A DNA stretch of 64,000 nucleotides from JBDSLU01 sp963844435 (GCA_963844435.1 CAWJOG010000025.1:62001-126000); one strand, 5' to 3'. Positions 18,701 to 27,382 are shown, counted from the first letter of the stretch. Notes: generated from the letters alone by a model not told the origin. Numbers and translations are program-made.

Positions 18701-19136
18701 CCCGTCGCGATGCGACCGGAACAGGATGCGCGCGCCGTCGGCCGACCAGCCGTACACCTGGTTGTCGTAGCCCCAGCGGGTCGTGAGCGGCCCGCGCGCC
18801 GGGTAGAACGTGAGCTGGCGCGGCTCGCCGCCCGTGCTCGGCATGACGTAGACCTGCTCGTCGCCGTCGTACTGGCCGGTGAACGCGAGCCACTTGCCGT
18901 CCGGCGAGAACCTGGCGAACAGCTCCAGGCCCGGATGCGACGTCAGGCGCGTCGCGGTGCCGCCGCCGGCCGGCGGCCACCCACAGGTCGCCGCCGTGCG
19001 TGAAGACGACGCGATCGCCGTGGATGTCGGGGAAGCGCAGCAGCTTGGACTGCGCCGCCGCGGATGTGGGGCTCGCCAAAGCGCACGCCGCGGCGAGCGC
19101 GGACAGGGCGAGGACGCGGAGCGGAGCGAACGTCAC
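15700..19136 (-). CDS. tricorn-like S41 family protease, frameshifted
   Basis: GTG 19136 follows AGGAGG and a six-base spacer. It encodes a signal peptide (LRVLALSALAAACALASPTSAAAQ). A TolB-like beta-propeller follows with repeated SPDGxxIAF blades, then a second propeller and a Lys/Glu/Asp-rich linker (about 17345-17470). After that come the tricorn core domain, a PDZ segment (SPLTEVGVQAKDGDYVLAID when rejoined) and the S41 catalytic domain with NENSSSDGD. About 1,145 residues are rejoined. The frame breaks near 18970, 17215, 16800 and 16590. Tricorn-type proteases degrade peptides; the signal peptide makes this one periplasmic. It is the last gene after GlcDEF. Confidence 0.85.
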
Positions 19137-19146
19137 GATGAGCCTC

Positions 19147-20435
19147 CTAGGCCGTCGGACGAGCGCCGTCCGCGGGTCGCGGGCGAGTGCTTCGTCGACG
19201 AGCTCGATGGTATGGACGACGCGCGGCGCGCCGGCGCCGGCAATCGCGGTGAGATGCGTGGCGAGCTGCGTCAGGCAGCCGATGTTGCCGCTGGCGACGA
19301 CCGAGGCGCCGGTCGCCAGCACCGCTTTCGCCTTGCGCTGGCCGAGGGCGTGCGCCAGCGCCGGCTGATCGAGGTTGTAGGTCCCGGCGGATCCGCAGCA
19401 GTCAACATCCGCGATCTCGACGAGGCGCAGGTTGCCGATCCGGCTGAGGAGCGCGCGCGGCTCGGCGACCACGCGTTGCGCATGCCGGAGATGGCAGGCA
19501 TCGTGATACGCGACGGTGATCGGCTCGGGCCATGCCGGCGCGAGCGTCACGCCGAGCTGCTCGATGAAGGCGCTGACGTCGACGGTTCGGCGCGCCAGCG
19601 CCGTTGCCGCCGCGGCATCGGCGGCGCCCTCGAACAGGTGCGGGTACTCCTGCATCCCCGAGCCGCAGCCGGCCGCGGTCGTGACGACGGCGTCGACGTC
19701 GTCCGGGAAGGCCGCGACGTTCACGCGCGCCCGCTGCCGGGCCCGCTCGTGATCGCCGACGTGCAGCGCGAGCGCGCCGCAGCAGCCCTGCCCAGGCGGC
19801 ACGATCACTTCGACGCCGCACTGCGACAGCACGCGGATCGCGGCGGCGCCGATGCCGGGCGCGAGCACCTGCTGCGCGCACCCGGCGAGCAGCGCGACGC
19901 GAGCCCGGCGGACGCCGCGGGCCGGCGTCAGCGCCGGCAGCGGCTGCGCCGGCGGCACCGACGGCGGCACCAGCGACAGCATCGCGCGCATCGACTCCGG
20001 CAGGAGCGGCGCCGTCCAGCGCGCCAGGCGGCCCAGGCGCAGGGCCCAGGCGAACCGCCGCGGGTACGGCAGTGTCTCGAGCAGCAGGTTCCGCTGGACG
20101 CGCGCGACGAGCGTCGCGCCCTGCGTGCGCGCCGCGTGGGCCCGGAACGGCGTCAGCAGATCGCCATACGGGACGCCGGACGGACAGGCGGTGGTGCAGG
20201 CCAGGCAGCCGAGACAGCGATCGATGTGCGGCTGCACGTCGTCCAGCGAGAGCTGGCCTTCGAGCGCGCCCTTCATCAGGACGATGCGGCCGCGCGGCGA
20301 GTCCATCTCCTCGCCGAGCTCGCGATAGGTCGGGCACGCCGGCAGGCAGAAGCCGCAGTGCACGCAGGTCGAGACCGCGTGCGCCATGTGCTCGCCGGCC
20401 GGTCCGAACGCCGCGGCGTCGATGTCGTGCTGCAT
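19147..20435 (-). CDS. glcF: glycolate oxidase iron-sulphur subunit GlcF
   Basis: ATG 20435 shares one base with the GlcE TGA. The protein has two 4Fe-4S ferredoxin motifs (CVHCGFCLPACP and CLGCLACTTACP) and two CCG-type domains (GQGCCGALALHVG and DVDCCGSAGTYNL). It accepts electrons from GlcDE and passes them to the quinone pool. As written, the frame has no stop and runs on into the tricorn signal peptide. A TAG at 19147-19149 in the neighbouring frame is the probable real end, which implies one more frameshift near the 3' end. Length to that stop is about 429 residues, close to the family norm. Confidence 0.88.
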
Positions 20436-21559
20436 CAGCCTCTGAAGGTACCGCGCGGATCGATCGTCTGCCGGACGCGCGAGAGGAACGCGTCGTCGGG
20501 CCGCACGCCGAGCATCGGATCGGGCGGTGCGGGGCCGATCAGCGCCACGCCGGACAGCCCGTGCTCGACGAGGAGCGCGTCGAGGTCGGCCCATGCGCCG
20601 GGCCAGCCGACCCACGCCACTTCCCCGCCGGCGCCGTAGCGGCGCGTCGCCCCGGCGCGCGCCAGCGCCGCGTCGAGCGCATGGATGCGCGACGGCGTCA
20701 CCGCGACCTTGGCCAGCGGCGTCGTGAGCCACGTGAAGTCGCGCGAGGCCGTCCACCACGCGGCGGCGTCCGCCGGCGACAGCGTCGAGGGCGGCTCGAC
20801 GACCGTCGCGCGATCGTGCCCCAGCACCGCGGCGACCGCCTCGGCGCGCGCGTCGATCGCATCGGCCGCGCCGGCAATCCGCACGATCACCTGCCCCTCG
20901 GGCGTCAGCTCCACCGCATCCGGATCGGTGGTCGAGCGCCGCACGCGATCCAGCGTCGCCAGCGCGTCGCCGAGGCCGGCGCTGGTGACGCGCAGGGTCC
21001 GCTGCGCGCGCGGCACCGGGAACACCTTGAAGGTCAGCTCGACGAAGATGCCGAGACGGCCGAGGCTGCCGAGCAGCAGGTGGTGCAGGTAGAACCCGGC
21101 GGCGTTCTTCACGACCTTGCCGCCGCCGCGGATCAGGCGGCCCTCGCCGTCGACGAACTTGGCGCCGATCAGGAAGTCGCGCACCCCGCCGTGATGGTAG
21201 CGGCCGGGGCCGTTCAGGCCGGATGCCACCGTGCCGCCGATGGTGGCGCCCCCGCCGGCGAGCGGCGGCTCGAACGGCAGCGCCTGGCCGTGCTCGGCCA
21301 GCCGGCGCTCGATCTCGGCCACCGGCGTCCCGGCGAGCGCGGTGAACGTGCACTCGTCCGGCTGGTACTCCGTGATCCCGGTGAGGCCGGCGAGATCGAC
21401 GACGACACCATCGCCGGCGTGGTGCAGGGCCGGCTTCGAGCGGCCGGCGACCGGCCGCACGCGCGTGGTGTCGCCGACGCCGGGGGCGGCGTAGAGCACC
21501 GCCTCCTGCACCTCGGGGATCGTCGTCGGCGTGAGCAGCGACGCGGGAAACGTCCTCAC
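20435..21559 (-). CDS. glcE: glycolate oxidase FAD-binding subunit GlcE
   Basis: GTG 21559 overlaps the GlcD TGA (GTGA junction), giving 374 residues. The FAD-binding 4 domain is seen in LPFEPPLAGGGATIGGTVAS and GVRDFLIGAKFVDGEGRLI, followed by GGKVVKNAAGFYLHHLLLGS. GlcE is the shorter, second flavin subunit of the GlcDEF complex, which oxidises glycolate (and often D-lactate) to the 2-oxoacid at the membrane. Gene order D-E-F is the usual one. Confidence 0.93.
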   Translation of the reverse strand: MRTFPASLLTPTTIPEVQEAVLYAAPGVGDTTRVRPVAGRSKPALHHAGDGVVVDLAGLTGITEYQPDECTFTALAGTPVAEIERRLAEHGQALPFEPPLAGGGATIGGTVASGLNGPGRYHHGGVRDFLIGAKFVDGEGRLIRGGGKVVKNAAGFYLHHLLLGSLGRLGIFVELTFKVFPVPRAQRTLRVTSAGLGDALATLDRVRRSTTDPDAVELTPEGQVIVRIAGAADAIDARAEAVAAVLGHDRATVVEPPSTLSPADAAAWWTASRDFTWLTTPLAKVAVTPSRIHALDAALARAGATRRYGAGGEVAWVGWPGAWADLDALLVEHGLSGVALIGPAPPDPMLGVRPDDAFLSRVRQTIDPRGTFRG

Positions 21560-23004
21560 GATGGTACGCGCTCCGACCAGGCGGCGCGGTGGCGGGCGGC
21601 GGCGGCCGCGGCCTCGGCGGCGGGCAGCGGCGCGAAGACCTTGCCCGGGTTGGCGATGTCGGCGGGGTCCATCATCTGCTGCAATCGCTTCATGCAGGTG
21701 ATGTCCGCCTCGCCGTACTGCTCGGCGAGGAAGTCGCGCTTCTCGAGGCCGACGCCGTGCTCGCCGGTGATCGATCCGCCGAGCGCGATGCACAGGCGCA
21801 GGATCTCCGCGGCGCACGCTTCGGCCCGATCGTGCGCGCCGGCGATCCGTCCGTCGAAGAGGATGAGCGGGTGCAGGTTGCCGTCGCCGGCGTGGAAGAC
21901 GTTGGCGACGCGGATGCCGTGCTTGCGGCCGATCGCCTCGATGCCGACCAGCGCCTCGCCCAGCCGGCTGCGCGGCACGACGCCGTCCTGGACGATGAAG
22001 TCGGGGCTGAGCCGCCCGACCGCGGAGAACGCCGACTTGCGGCCCTTCCACATCGCCAGCCGCTCCGCCGCGTTCTGCGCGATGCGGACCTGGTAGGCGC
22101 CCGAGGCGCGGATCAACGCCTCGAGGTCGACGAACTGCGCGTCGATGTCGGCGGCCTCGCCCTCGAGCTCGACCAGCAGGACCGCCGCCGCGTCGAGGGG
22201 ATAGCCGGCGTGGACGGCGGCCTCCGCCGCCTGGATCGCCAGGTGGTCCATGATCTCCATGGCCCCGGGCAGCAGCCCGGAGCGGACGATGCGCGACACC
22301 GCGTCGCCGGCGGCCTCCAGCGAGTGATAGGCGGCGAGCACGGTGCGGAAGCCGGCTGGCAACGGCAGCAGCCGCAGCGTGATCTCGAGCGCAATCCCGA
22401 AGCGGCCTTCGGAGCCGACGAAGCCGCCGACCAGGTCGGGTCCGACCGGATCGAGGCTGCGGCCGCCGAGCGTCACCAGCGTCCCGTCGGCGAGCACCGC
22501 CTTGAGCCCGAGGACGTGGTTCAGCGTCATGCCGTGGCGGAAGCAGTGGGCGCCGCCGGAGTTGAAGGCGACGTTGCCGCCGATGGTGCAGATCGCCTGG
22601 CTCGACGGATCGGGCGCGTAGTACATGCCGAGCGGGATCGCGGCGGCCGACACGTCCAGGTTGATGACGCCGGGCTCGACGACGGCGATGCGATCGATCG
22701 GATCGATCTCCAGGATGCGCGTCAGCCGGTTCAGCGCGATGACGATGCCATCGACGTGCGGCACGGCCCCGCCGGACAGGCTGGTGCCGCTGCCGCGGGC
22801 CACGAACGGCACTCCGGCCTCGGCGCAGAGCCGGACGATCGCGATGACCTCGTCACCCGTTTCCGGCAGCACGACGGCGCGAGGGCGGGCGCGAAACGTG
22901 GTGAGGCCGTCGGACTCGAATGCGGCCAGGCCGGCGGCGGCGGTGACGATCCGCGCCGGCGGGAGCACGCGGGCGATCGCCGGCAGCAAGTCGGAAGGGC
23001 CCAC
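21556..23004 (-). CDS. glcD: glycolate oxidase catalytic subunit GlcD
   Basis: GTG 23004 is the start that fits the family N-terminus (GPSDLLPAIARVLP) and gives 482 residues. The FAD-binding 4 domain has VARGSGTSLSGGAVP and IGGNVAFNSGGAHCF. The FAD-oxidase C-terminal domain ends with GDGNLHPLILFD and ITGEHGVGLEKRDFL, which are active-site motifs of GlcD and D-lactate dehydrogenases. It is the first gene of the glcDEF-tricorn run and is divergent from the DUF1080 gene, with 83 bp between starts. Confidence 0.94.
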   Translation of the reverse strand: MGPSDLLPAIARVLPPARIVTAAAGLAAFESDGLTTFRARPRAVVLPETGDEVIAIVRLCAEAGVPFVARGSGTSLSGGAVPHVDGIVIALNRLTRILEIDPIDRIAVVEPGVINLDVSAAAIPLGMYYAPDPSSQAICTIGGNVAFNSGGAHCFRHGMTLNHVLGLKAVLADGTLVTLGGRSLDPVGPDLVGGFVGSEGRFGIALEITLRLLPLPAGFRTVLAAYHSLEAAGDAVSRIVRSGLLPGAMEIMDHLAIQAAEAAVHAGYPLDAAAVLLVELEGEAADIDAQFVDLEALIRASGAYQVRIAQNAAERLAMWKGRKSAFSAVGRLSPDFIVQDGVVPRSRLGEALVGIEAIGRKHGIRVANVFHAGDGNLHPLILFDGRIAGAHDRAEACAAEILRLCIALGGSITGEHGVGLEKRDFLAEQYGEADITCMKRLQQMMDPADIANPGKVFAPLPAAEAAAAAARHRAAWSERVPS

Positions 23005-23052
23005 GGCCGCTATGGTAGTCGTTCGCGCCTCGCTCTGGCAGCCCGGCCGGCT

Positions 23053-23081
23053 TTCGACTTCGGCTTCCAGGACACTAGAAT
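23053..23081 (+). promoter_or_regulatory. promoter for a likely leaderless DUF1080 transcript
   Basis: TTCGAC (23053-23058) and TAGAAT (23076-23081) are 17 bp apart, and TAGAAT ends six bases before the GTG start at 23088. No Shine-Dalgarno is seen. The TTCGAC/17/-10 spacing recurs at 38039-38067. Confidence 0.5.
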
Positions 23082-23087
23082 GAGCCG

Positions 23088-23771
23088 GTGCGCGCCACCC
23101 TGACCGCCCTGCTCGTCGCCACGACGGCCGTCCTGGCCTGCGCGTCCAGCCCGACGGCGCCCTCACCGACGCAGACCGCGGTGGGTATGGGCGCGGTCGA
23201 GACCGGTTTCACCCCGATCTTCAACGGGCGCGACCTCACCGGCTGGACTGGCGCCGTCGAGGGTTACGAGGTGAAGGACGGGGCGATCGTCTGCAAGGCC
23301 GGCCAGGGCGGCACGCTCTACACGCGCGCGTCGTACCGGAACTTCGTCGTCCGCCTCGAATTCAGGCTGCCGCCAGCCGGCAACAACGGCCTGGCCATCC
23401 GCTACCCGGGATCCGGCGACCCGGCCTACGCCGGCATGACCGAGCTGCAGGTCCTCGACGACACCGATCCGAAGTACGCCAGCCTCGATCCCCGGCAGGC
23501 CCACGGATCCGCCTACGGCATGGTGGCCTCGACCCGTGGCCACCTGAGGCCGGTCGGCGAGTGGAACGCGCAGGAAGTCACCGTCACGGGATCGATGATC
23601 AAGGTCGTCCTGAACGGCACGACGATCCTCGACACCGATCTCGCCACCGTCACCACGTTCATGGCCGACACGCCGCACCCGGGCAAGGACCGCACCGAGG
23701 GGCATTTCGGCCTCGCCGGCCATAACGATCCGGTGGTGTTCCGCAACATCCGGATCCGCGAGCTGCCCTGA
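23088..23771 (+). CDS. DUF1080 (3-keto-disaccharide hydrolase-like) lipoprotein
   Basis: Starts at GTG 23088 and encodes 227 residues. The signal (LTALLVATTAVLAC) ends in a lipobox cysteine at about residue 18. The mature domain is the DUF1080 jelly roll: FTPIFNGRDLTGWTG, NFVVRLEFRLPPAGNNGLAIRYPG, ELQVLDDTDPKY and GEWNAQEVTVTGSMIKVVLNG. Family members hydrolyse 3-keto-glycosides or bind sugars in the periplasm. The stop shares a base with the start of glucarate dehydratase, so it probably works with sugar-acid catabolism. Confidence 0.88.
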   Translation: MRATLTALLVATTAVLACASSPTAPSPTQTAVGMGAVETGFTPIFNGRDLTGWTGAVEGYEVKDGAIVCKAGQGGTLYTRASYRNFVVRLEFRLPPAGNNGLAIRYPGSGDPAYAGMTELQVLDDTDPKYASLDPRQAHGSAYGMVASTRGHLRPVGEWNAQEVTVTGSMIKVVLNGTTILDTDLATVTTFMADTPHPGKDRTEGHFGLAGHNDPVVFRNIRIRELP

Positions 23772-25117
23772 TGACTGCGTCCCGTCCGTCCGCCGGGCCC
23801 CAAGGGGGCCTGACGATCACCGATCTGCGCGTCCACTCGATCGCCATCGCCGATCCGCCGCTGCGCAGCTCCTACGGCCTCCATCAGCCGTATGCGCTGC
23901 GCACGGTCCTCGAGCTGGTGAGCGACGCCGGGTTCGTCGGCCTCAGCGAGACGCACGGCGGCGACGTCATCGCCGCGCAGTTCACCGCGCTGCGCGATCG
24001 GCTGATCGGCCAGGACGCCTTCACGCTGATGGCGTCGCTGCTGCCGATGATCGATCCGACGGCGGCGCCCGATGGCGATCGCTCGCAGACCTACAGCGTC
24101 CCCGGCGAGAACCCGCTCGACGCCGGCAATCGACTGTTCTCGGCCATCGAGCTGGCCTGCCTCGACCTGATCGGCCGCGCCCTCGGCCGGCCCGTCTGCG
24201 ATCTGCTCGGCGGGCGGGCCCGCAGCGCCGTGCCGTTCTCGGCCTACCTGTTCTACAAGCACGCGGGCGGCGGCGGCGAAGGCGACGACGAGCGCGCCGA
24301 CGAGTACGGCGAAGGCCTGACGCCCGAGGCGATGGTCCGCCAGGCGCGCCAGATGTGCGAGACCTACGGCTTCCGCGAGATCAAGCTGAAGGCCGGCGTG
24401 CTCGATCCGCCGGTCGAGATCGACACGATCAAGGCGCTGCACGCCGCGTTCGGCGACGCGGTGCCGCTGCGCATCGATCCCAACTGCGCGTGGTCGGTGC
24501 CGACGTCGATCGAGGTCGGCCGCGCGCTGTATCGCGAGCTGGGCCGCGGCGGCTATCTCGAGGACCCCTGCGCCGGCATGGACGGCATGGCCGCGGTCCG
24601 CAAGGCGCTGCTCGACGCCGGCGAGGACACGCCGCTCGCCTCGAACGTCGCGGTGACGTCGTTCGCCGATCTGCCGGCCGCGGTGCGCCAGGACGCCGTG
24701 CAGGTCGTGCTGTGCGACCCGCACTACTGGGGCGGCGTGCGCCAGATCCAGCACCTCGCGCGGCTGTGCCAGACGTTCGGTCTCGGCCTGTCGATGCACT
24801 CGAACAGCCATCTCGGCGTCTCGCTGATGGCGATGACCCATGCCGCGGCGGCGGCGCCGCACCTGACGTTCGCCTGCGACACGCACTATCCGTGGCAGCA
24901 CGCGGACGACGAGGTCGTCGCCGGCGGGCGGATCCGCTTCGTCGACGGCTGCGTCGAGATCCCGGATCGGCCGGGCCTCGGCATCGACCTCGATCAGGAT
25001 GCCCTCGCGCGCGGCCGCGAGCGCTACGCGCGGTGTCCGTACCGCAAGCGCGACGACCAGGCCGAAATGCGCCGGCGCGTCGATCCGACCTGGACGCGCA
25101 AGCTACCCCGCTGGTGA
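23771..25117 (+). CDS. enolase-superfamily sugar-acid dehydratase, glucarate dehydratase-like
   Basis: ATG 23771 overlaps the previous stop. The 448-residue protein is an enolase-superfamily enzyme: the KLKAG catalytic lysine motif, metal-binding RIDPNCAWS, EDPCAG and SNVAVTS, and the catalytic histidine in SMHSNSHLG. This set and its length match glucarate dehydratase, which converts D-glucarate (or L-idarate) to 5-dehydro-4-deoxy-D-glucarate. The next gene encodes the enzyme that consumes that product. Related acid-sugar dehydratases such as galactarate-type enzymes remain possible. Confidence 0.87.
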   Translation: MTASRPSAGPQGGLTITDLRVHSIAIADPPLRSSYGLHQPYALRTVLELVSDAGFVGLSETHGGDVIAAQFTALRDRLIGQDAFTLMASLLPMIDPTAAPDGDRSQTYSVPGENPLDAGNRLFSAIELACLDLIGRALGRPVCDLLGGRARSAVPFSAYLFYKHAGGGGEGDDERADEYGEGLTPEAMVRQARQMCETYGFREIKLKAGVLDPPVEIDTIKALHAAFGDAVPLRIDPNCAWSVPTSIEVGRALYRELGRGGYLEDPCAGMDGMAAVRKALLDAGEDTPLASNVAVTSFADLPAAVRQDAVQVVLCDPHYWGGVRQIQHLARLCQTFGLGLSMHSNSHLGVSLMAMTHAAAAAPHLTFACDTHYPWQHADDEVVAGGRIRFVDGCVEIPDRPGLGIDLDQDALARGRERYARCPYRKRDDQAEMRRRVDPTWTRKLPRW

Positions 25118-25125
25118 AGGCCCAC

Positions 25126-26037
25126 ATGTCCACGATGACTCCGTCCGAATTGCGCTCGCGCCTGACCGGCGTGGTCGGCTTCCCCGTCACCCCCTTCAGC
25201 GACGCGCTCACCGTCGATCTCGCCGGCCTGCGGGCCAACGTCGCGGCGATGACCGCGCATCCGTTCTGCTGCATCGTCGCGGCCGGCGGCACCGGCGAGC
25301 TGTACTCGCTGAACACGGAGGAGCACACGGCGGTCGTGCGCACCTCGGTCGAGGCCACCGCGGGCCGCACCGCCGTGATCGCCGGCGTCGGCGGCAACAT
25401 CGGCGTCGCCATCGAACAGGCCACGAAGGCGTGGAAGGCGGGCGCCGATGGCATCCTGGCGCTGCCGCCCTACTACCCGCACGCGGACGAGGCCGGGCTG
25501 CTCGCCTACTACGCGGCGATCGGCGCGGCGACGCCGCTCGGCCTGCTGGTCTACGGCCGCGACTGGGTCAATCCGGGGCCGGGGTTCGTCGCGAAGGTCG
25601 CCGAGCTCCCGACCGCCGTCGCGTGGAAGGACGGCCAGGGCGACGCGCGGCGCTACCAGATCATCATGGACGCGGTCGGCGATCGCCTGCACTGGGTCGG
25701 CGGCGCCGGCGACGACCTGGTCGGCACCTACTACCGCCTCGGGATCCGCTGCTACACCTCGAGCATCTCGAACGTGTCGCCCAAGCTGGCGCTGCTGCTG
25801 CACGACGTCGCGGCAGCCGGCGACGAAGCGAAGCTGCGCGAGCTGATGCACCGCTACGTGGTGCCGCTCTACGCCTTCCGCGCGCGCAAGAAGGGCTTCG
25901 AGGTGTCGGTGATGAAGGCGATGATGCAGCTGCAGGGCCACGCCGCCGGCCCGGTGCGTCCGCCGCTGGCCAACGTCAACGCGAGCGAGCTCGACGAGCT
26001 GCGCGCGATGATGGAGACCTGGGCGCCCTACCTGTAG
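25126..26037 (+). CDS. kdgD: 5-dehydro-4-deoxyglucarate dehydratase
   Basis: A 303-residue DapA-superfamily TIM barrel starting at ATG 25126, eight bases after the dehydratase stop. Visible motifs are GVVGFPVTPF, AAGGTGELYSL (substrate carboxylate binding), LVYGRDW (catalytic tyrosine) and VAWKDGQGD with the Schiff-base lysine. It dehydrates and decarboxylates 5-dehydro-4-deoxyglucarate to 2-oxoglutarate semialdehyde. The semialdehyde dehydrogenase that would finish the path to 2-oxoglutarate is not in the window. Confidence 0.9.
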   Translation: MSTMTPSELRSRLTGVVGFPVTPFSDALTVDLAGLRANVAAMTAHPFCCIVAAGGTGELYSLNTEEHTAVVRTSVEATAGRTAVIAGVGGNIGVAIEQATKAWKAGADGILALPPYYPHADEAGLLAYYAAIGAATPLGLLVYGRDWVNPGPGFVAKVAELPTAVAWKDGQGDARRYQIIMDAVGDRLHWVGGAGDDLVGTYYRLGIRCYTSSISNVSPKLALLLHDVAAAGDEAKLRELMHRYVVPLYAFRARKKGFEVSVMKAMMQLQGHAAGPVRPPLANVNASELDELRAMMETWAPYL

Positions 26038-26057
26038 CGATCGAGCGTACAAACGAC

Positions 26058-26088
26058 CGCCCGACTCCAGGACATCTGGAGCCGGGCG
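26058..26088. terminator. hairpin after kdgD and downstream of precursor 1
   Basis: CGCCCG and CGGGCG, with CTCCAG and CTGGAG inside, enclose a GACAT loop. It lies 21 bp past the kdgD stop and also downstream of the first NHLP precursor on the other strand, so it could end both. Similar GACATC-loop hairpins follow the other two precursors at 27383 and 30025. No T-tract follows. Confidence 0.55.
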
Positions 26089-26167
26089 TGTCAGCGGCTC
26101 AGTGGCCGCTCCGTGCCGCCAGGGGCGGCAGCGGATGGGCGGGTCTGGGACGGACCCCGCCTTCTGG

Positions 26168-26192
26168 CCGACCGCGCCCTCAGCGCGGTCGG
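26168..26192. terminator. perfect hairpin downstream of precursor 1
   Basis: CCGACCGCGC and GCGCGGTCGG pair perfectly around a CCTCA loop. On the minus strand it lies about 80 bp after the precursor 1 stop and may end that transcript. Confidence 0.4.
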
Positions 26193-26200
26193 CGGCGGCC

Positions 26201-26258
26201 CCTCGAGCCTCGGCGCTATTCAGCTGGCGCTGGGCGCGCCAGCCGGCACCTCGGCGGG
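26201..26258. repeat. REP-like hairpin repeat, copy A
   Basis: About 58 bp nearly identical to 32641-32698. The centre is CAGCTGGCGC-TGGGC-GCGCCAGCCG, a hairpin with one mismatch and a TGGGC loop, preceded by GCCTCGGCGCTATT. A third site at 42563-42610 keeps the TATTC lead and TGGGC loop with a different stem. Confidence 0.65.
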
Positions 26259-26274
26259 CCGCACTAGCTGGAAA

Positions 26275-26601
26275 TCACAGGTTCAGCTGCATCACGGTGT
26301 TGCTGACCGCCGTGCCGCCGAGCACCAGGCAGTTCGCCGTGATGTCCTGCTTGCCGCCGGCGACGCGCTCGAGGTCGCTGTCCGACAGCTCGCCTTCGGC
26401 CGCCGCGTACGGAATCACCACGTGAACGGTGTCCGCCGTGTCGGCAACGGCCTTGACCGTCATCGCGCCGAGCGACGTGTTCAGCTGCTTCTCGATCGTG
26501 CCCTTGGGGTTGCTCAGGAGGGCCGCGCGGTACTTCGGGTTCTCCGAAGCGAACTTGCCAACGAGGTCCTGAATCTGGCCGCGCGTCATCTTTTCCGCCA
26601 T
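26275..26601 (-). CDS. NHLP-type RiPP precursor peptide, copy 1
   Basis: A 108-residue peptide starting at ATG 26601. Residues 1-83 form a nitrile-hydratase-like leader: helical ENPKYRAALLSNPKGTIEKQL, then a beta region DTADTVHVVIPYA and the acidic ELSDSDLERVAGG end. The GG at 82-83 is the expected cleavage site for a leader-peptidase ABC exporter. The 25-residue core begins KQDITANC, contains an internal GG, one cysteine and several Thr/Ser/Asn, and ends VMQLNL. The core is identical in the copies at 27454 and 30208. A sigma-54 promoter lies 152 bp upstream. No modifying enzyme of a known RiPP class is nearby, so the final product is unknown. Confidence 0.85.
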   Translation of the reverse strand: MAEKMTRGQIQDLVGKFASENPKYRAALLSNPKGTIEKQLNTSLGAMTVKAVADTADTVHVVIPYAAAEGELSDSDLERVAGGKQDITANCLVLGGTAVSNTVMQLNL

Positions 26602-26672
26602 GGTGTGTCTCTCTTCCTTGTGTCTATCGCCATGAAGCGCGAGGCCGCTGGCCGGAGCGCTCATGCTGAAGA

Positions 26673-26693
26673 CTGCCGGGCATTGCCCGGCAG
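26673..26693. repeat. perfect hairpin in the precursor 1 leader RNA
   Basis: CTGCCGGGC-ATT-GCCCGGCAG is a 9-bp perfect stem with a 3-base loop. It lies between the sigma-54 promoter and the precursor 1 start and is absent from the shorter leaders of copies 2 and 3. It could affect translation or mark an insertion into this leader. Confidence 0.5.
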
Positions 26694-26752
26694 GCCTCAA
26701 ATCAGTGGTTTTGGTTTCCAACCGCCCATCGGTCGGTCACGGTCTCTCTAAG

Positions 26753-26768
26753 AGCAACCGCGGTGCCA
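26753..26768 (-). promoter_or_regulatory. sigma-54 promoter of precursor 1
   Basis: On the minus strand the sequence is TGGCACCGCGGTTGCT, with GG and GC 12 bp apart, a full match to the -24/-12 pattern TGGCAC-N5-TTGCT. The predicted transcription start is near 26742, giving a leader RNA of about 140 bases. The same 16 bases stand before copies 2 and 3. Confidence 0.85.
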
Positions 26769-26850
26769 ACGGTGCGAATCGTGAAATCGCCAATGAAATC
26801 AGCTTGGCTCTGAGGTTGGGCGCGTCCACGTGAGGCAGCTGTTGGGGCCG

Positions 26851-26882
26851 GGCCTCCATCTGCCGGGGCCGCGGCTCCAACC
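26851..26882 (-). promoter_or_regulatory. putative enhancer (bEBP) site upstream of promoter 1
   Basis: Two CTCCA direct repeats (26854-26858 and 26875-26879), 21 bp apart and embedded in GGCCTCCA and GGCTCCAACC, lie 86 bp upstream of the -24 element. Paired sites at the same distance occur at copies 2 and 3. Between the two elements, an AATGAAATCA block starts 24 bp from the -24 element in this copy. This is the layout of an NtrC-type activator site with a possible bending site. Confidence 0.6.
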
Positions 26883-26887
26883 GTCTG

Positions 26888-27268
26888 CTAGTGCTTCAGC
26901 TCGATGCGGAGGACGTGCATGGGCGTCGTGCCGACGTTCTGCACTGTGTGGACGACGGCATCGCTCCACGCGAACGAACCGGCCTCGCGGTGCCCGACCT
27001 GCGGCGCCTGACCATCGATGGTGATTCTGGTGTCCTGGCTCGCCAGGTAGACACTCAGCCCGTGCGGATGGCGGTGCCGAGGCTCGACGCTCCCCGGCGG
27101 AACGCGCACCTCCAGCACCCGCACGAACATGTTCTCGAACGCGATCTTGTGACTGTCTGGCGCGACTTTCACGGGATCCAGCGCGTCAACGCCCTGGTGA
27201 AAGCCCGCCAGCGCGACGCCGACGACGACCGCGCCGATGGCGGTGAGCACGAACGTTTTCCGAATCAC
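26888..27268 (-). CDS. small membrane-anchored cupin protein
   Basis: GTG 27268 has a GGAGG six bases upstream and gives 126 residues. Residues 5-22 (FVLTAIGAVVVGVALAGF) are a signal or anchor. The rest is one cupin barrel with metal-type histidines in EPRHRHPHG and DAVVHTVQN; an IENMFVRVLEVRVPPG-like strand precedes them. Cupins of this size bind metals or small ligands, or catalyse isomerisation or oxidation. It sits between two NHLP precursor units and shares a promoter motif with the amine oxidase gene. A role in peptide handling is possible but unproven. Confidence 0.72.
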   Translation of the reverse strand: MIRKTFVLTAIGAVVVGVALAGFHQGVDALDPVKVAPDSHKIAFENMFVRVLEVRVPPGSVEPRHRHPHGLSVYLASQDTRITIDGQAPQVGHREAGSFAWSDAVVHTVQNVGTTPMHVLRIELKH

Positions 27269-27357
27269 GAGCGGCCTCCAGGCCGCCTGGACGAGCGTCG
27301 GCGGGCTCGGCCGGGCCGGCCGAGCGGGCCGCCGTTGCCTCGTCCCTGCGGGTGTCG

Positions 27358-27376
27358 CGATTGTAGTCCGCCGAAA
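27358..27376 (-). promoter_or_regulatory. promoter-like motif before the cupin gene
   Basis: Read on the minus strand, TTTTCGGCGGACTACAAT contains a TACAAT -10 hexamer (27360-27365). Nearly the same sequence, TTTTGGCGGCTACAAT, stands before the amine oxidase gene at 30003-30018. The shared motif suggests common vegetative expression of the two enzymes, separate from the sigma-54 precursor promoters. Confidence 0.45.
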
Positions 27377-27382
27377 ACAGGA

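Noticed and set aside
17076..21353. A 1,425-codon minus-strand frame that looks like one giant protein
   Set aside because: It joins the real GlcF and the tricorn signal peptide with out-of-frame parts of GlcE and the tricorn gene; only the GlcF and N-terminal tricorn portions are real.
26113..26751. Plus-strand open frames across the NHLP precursor
   Set aside because: They are mirror frames of the minus-strand precursor and its leader RNA, with no ribosome-binding site or recognised domain.
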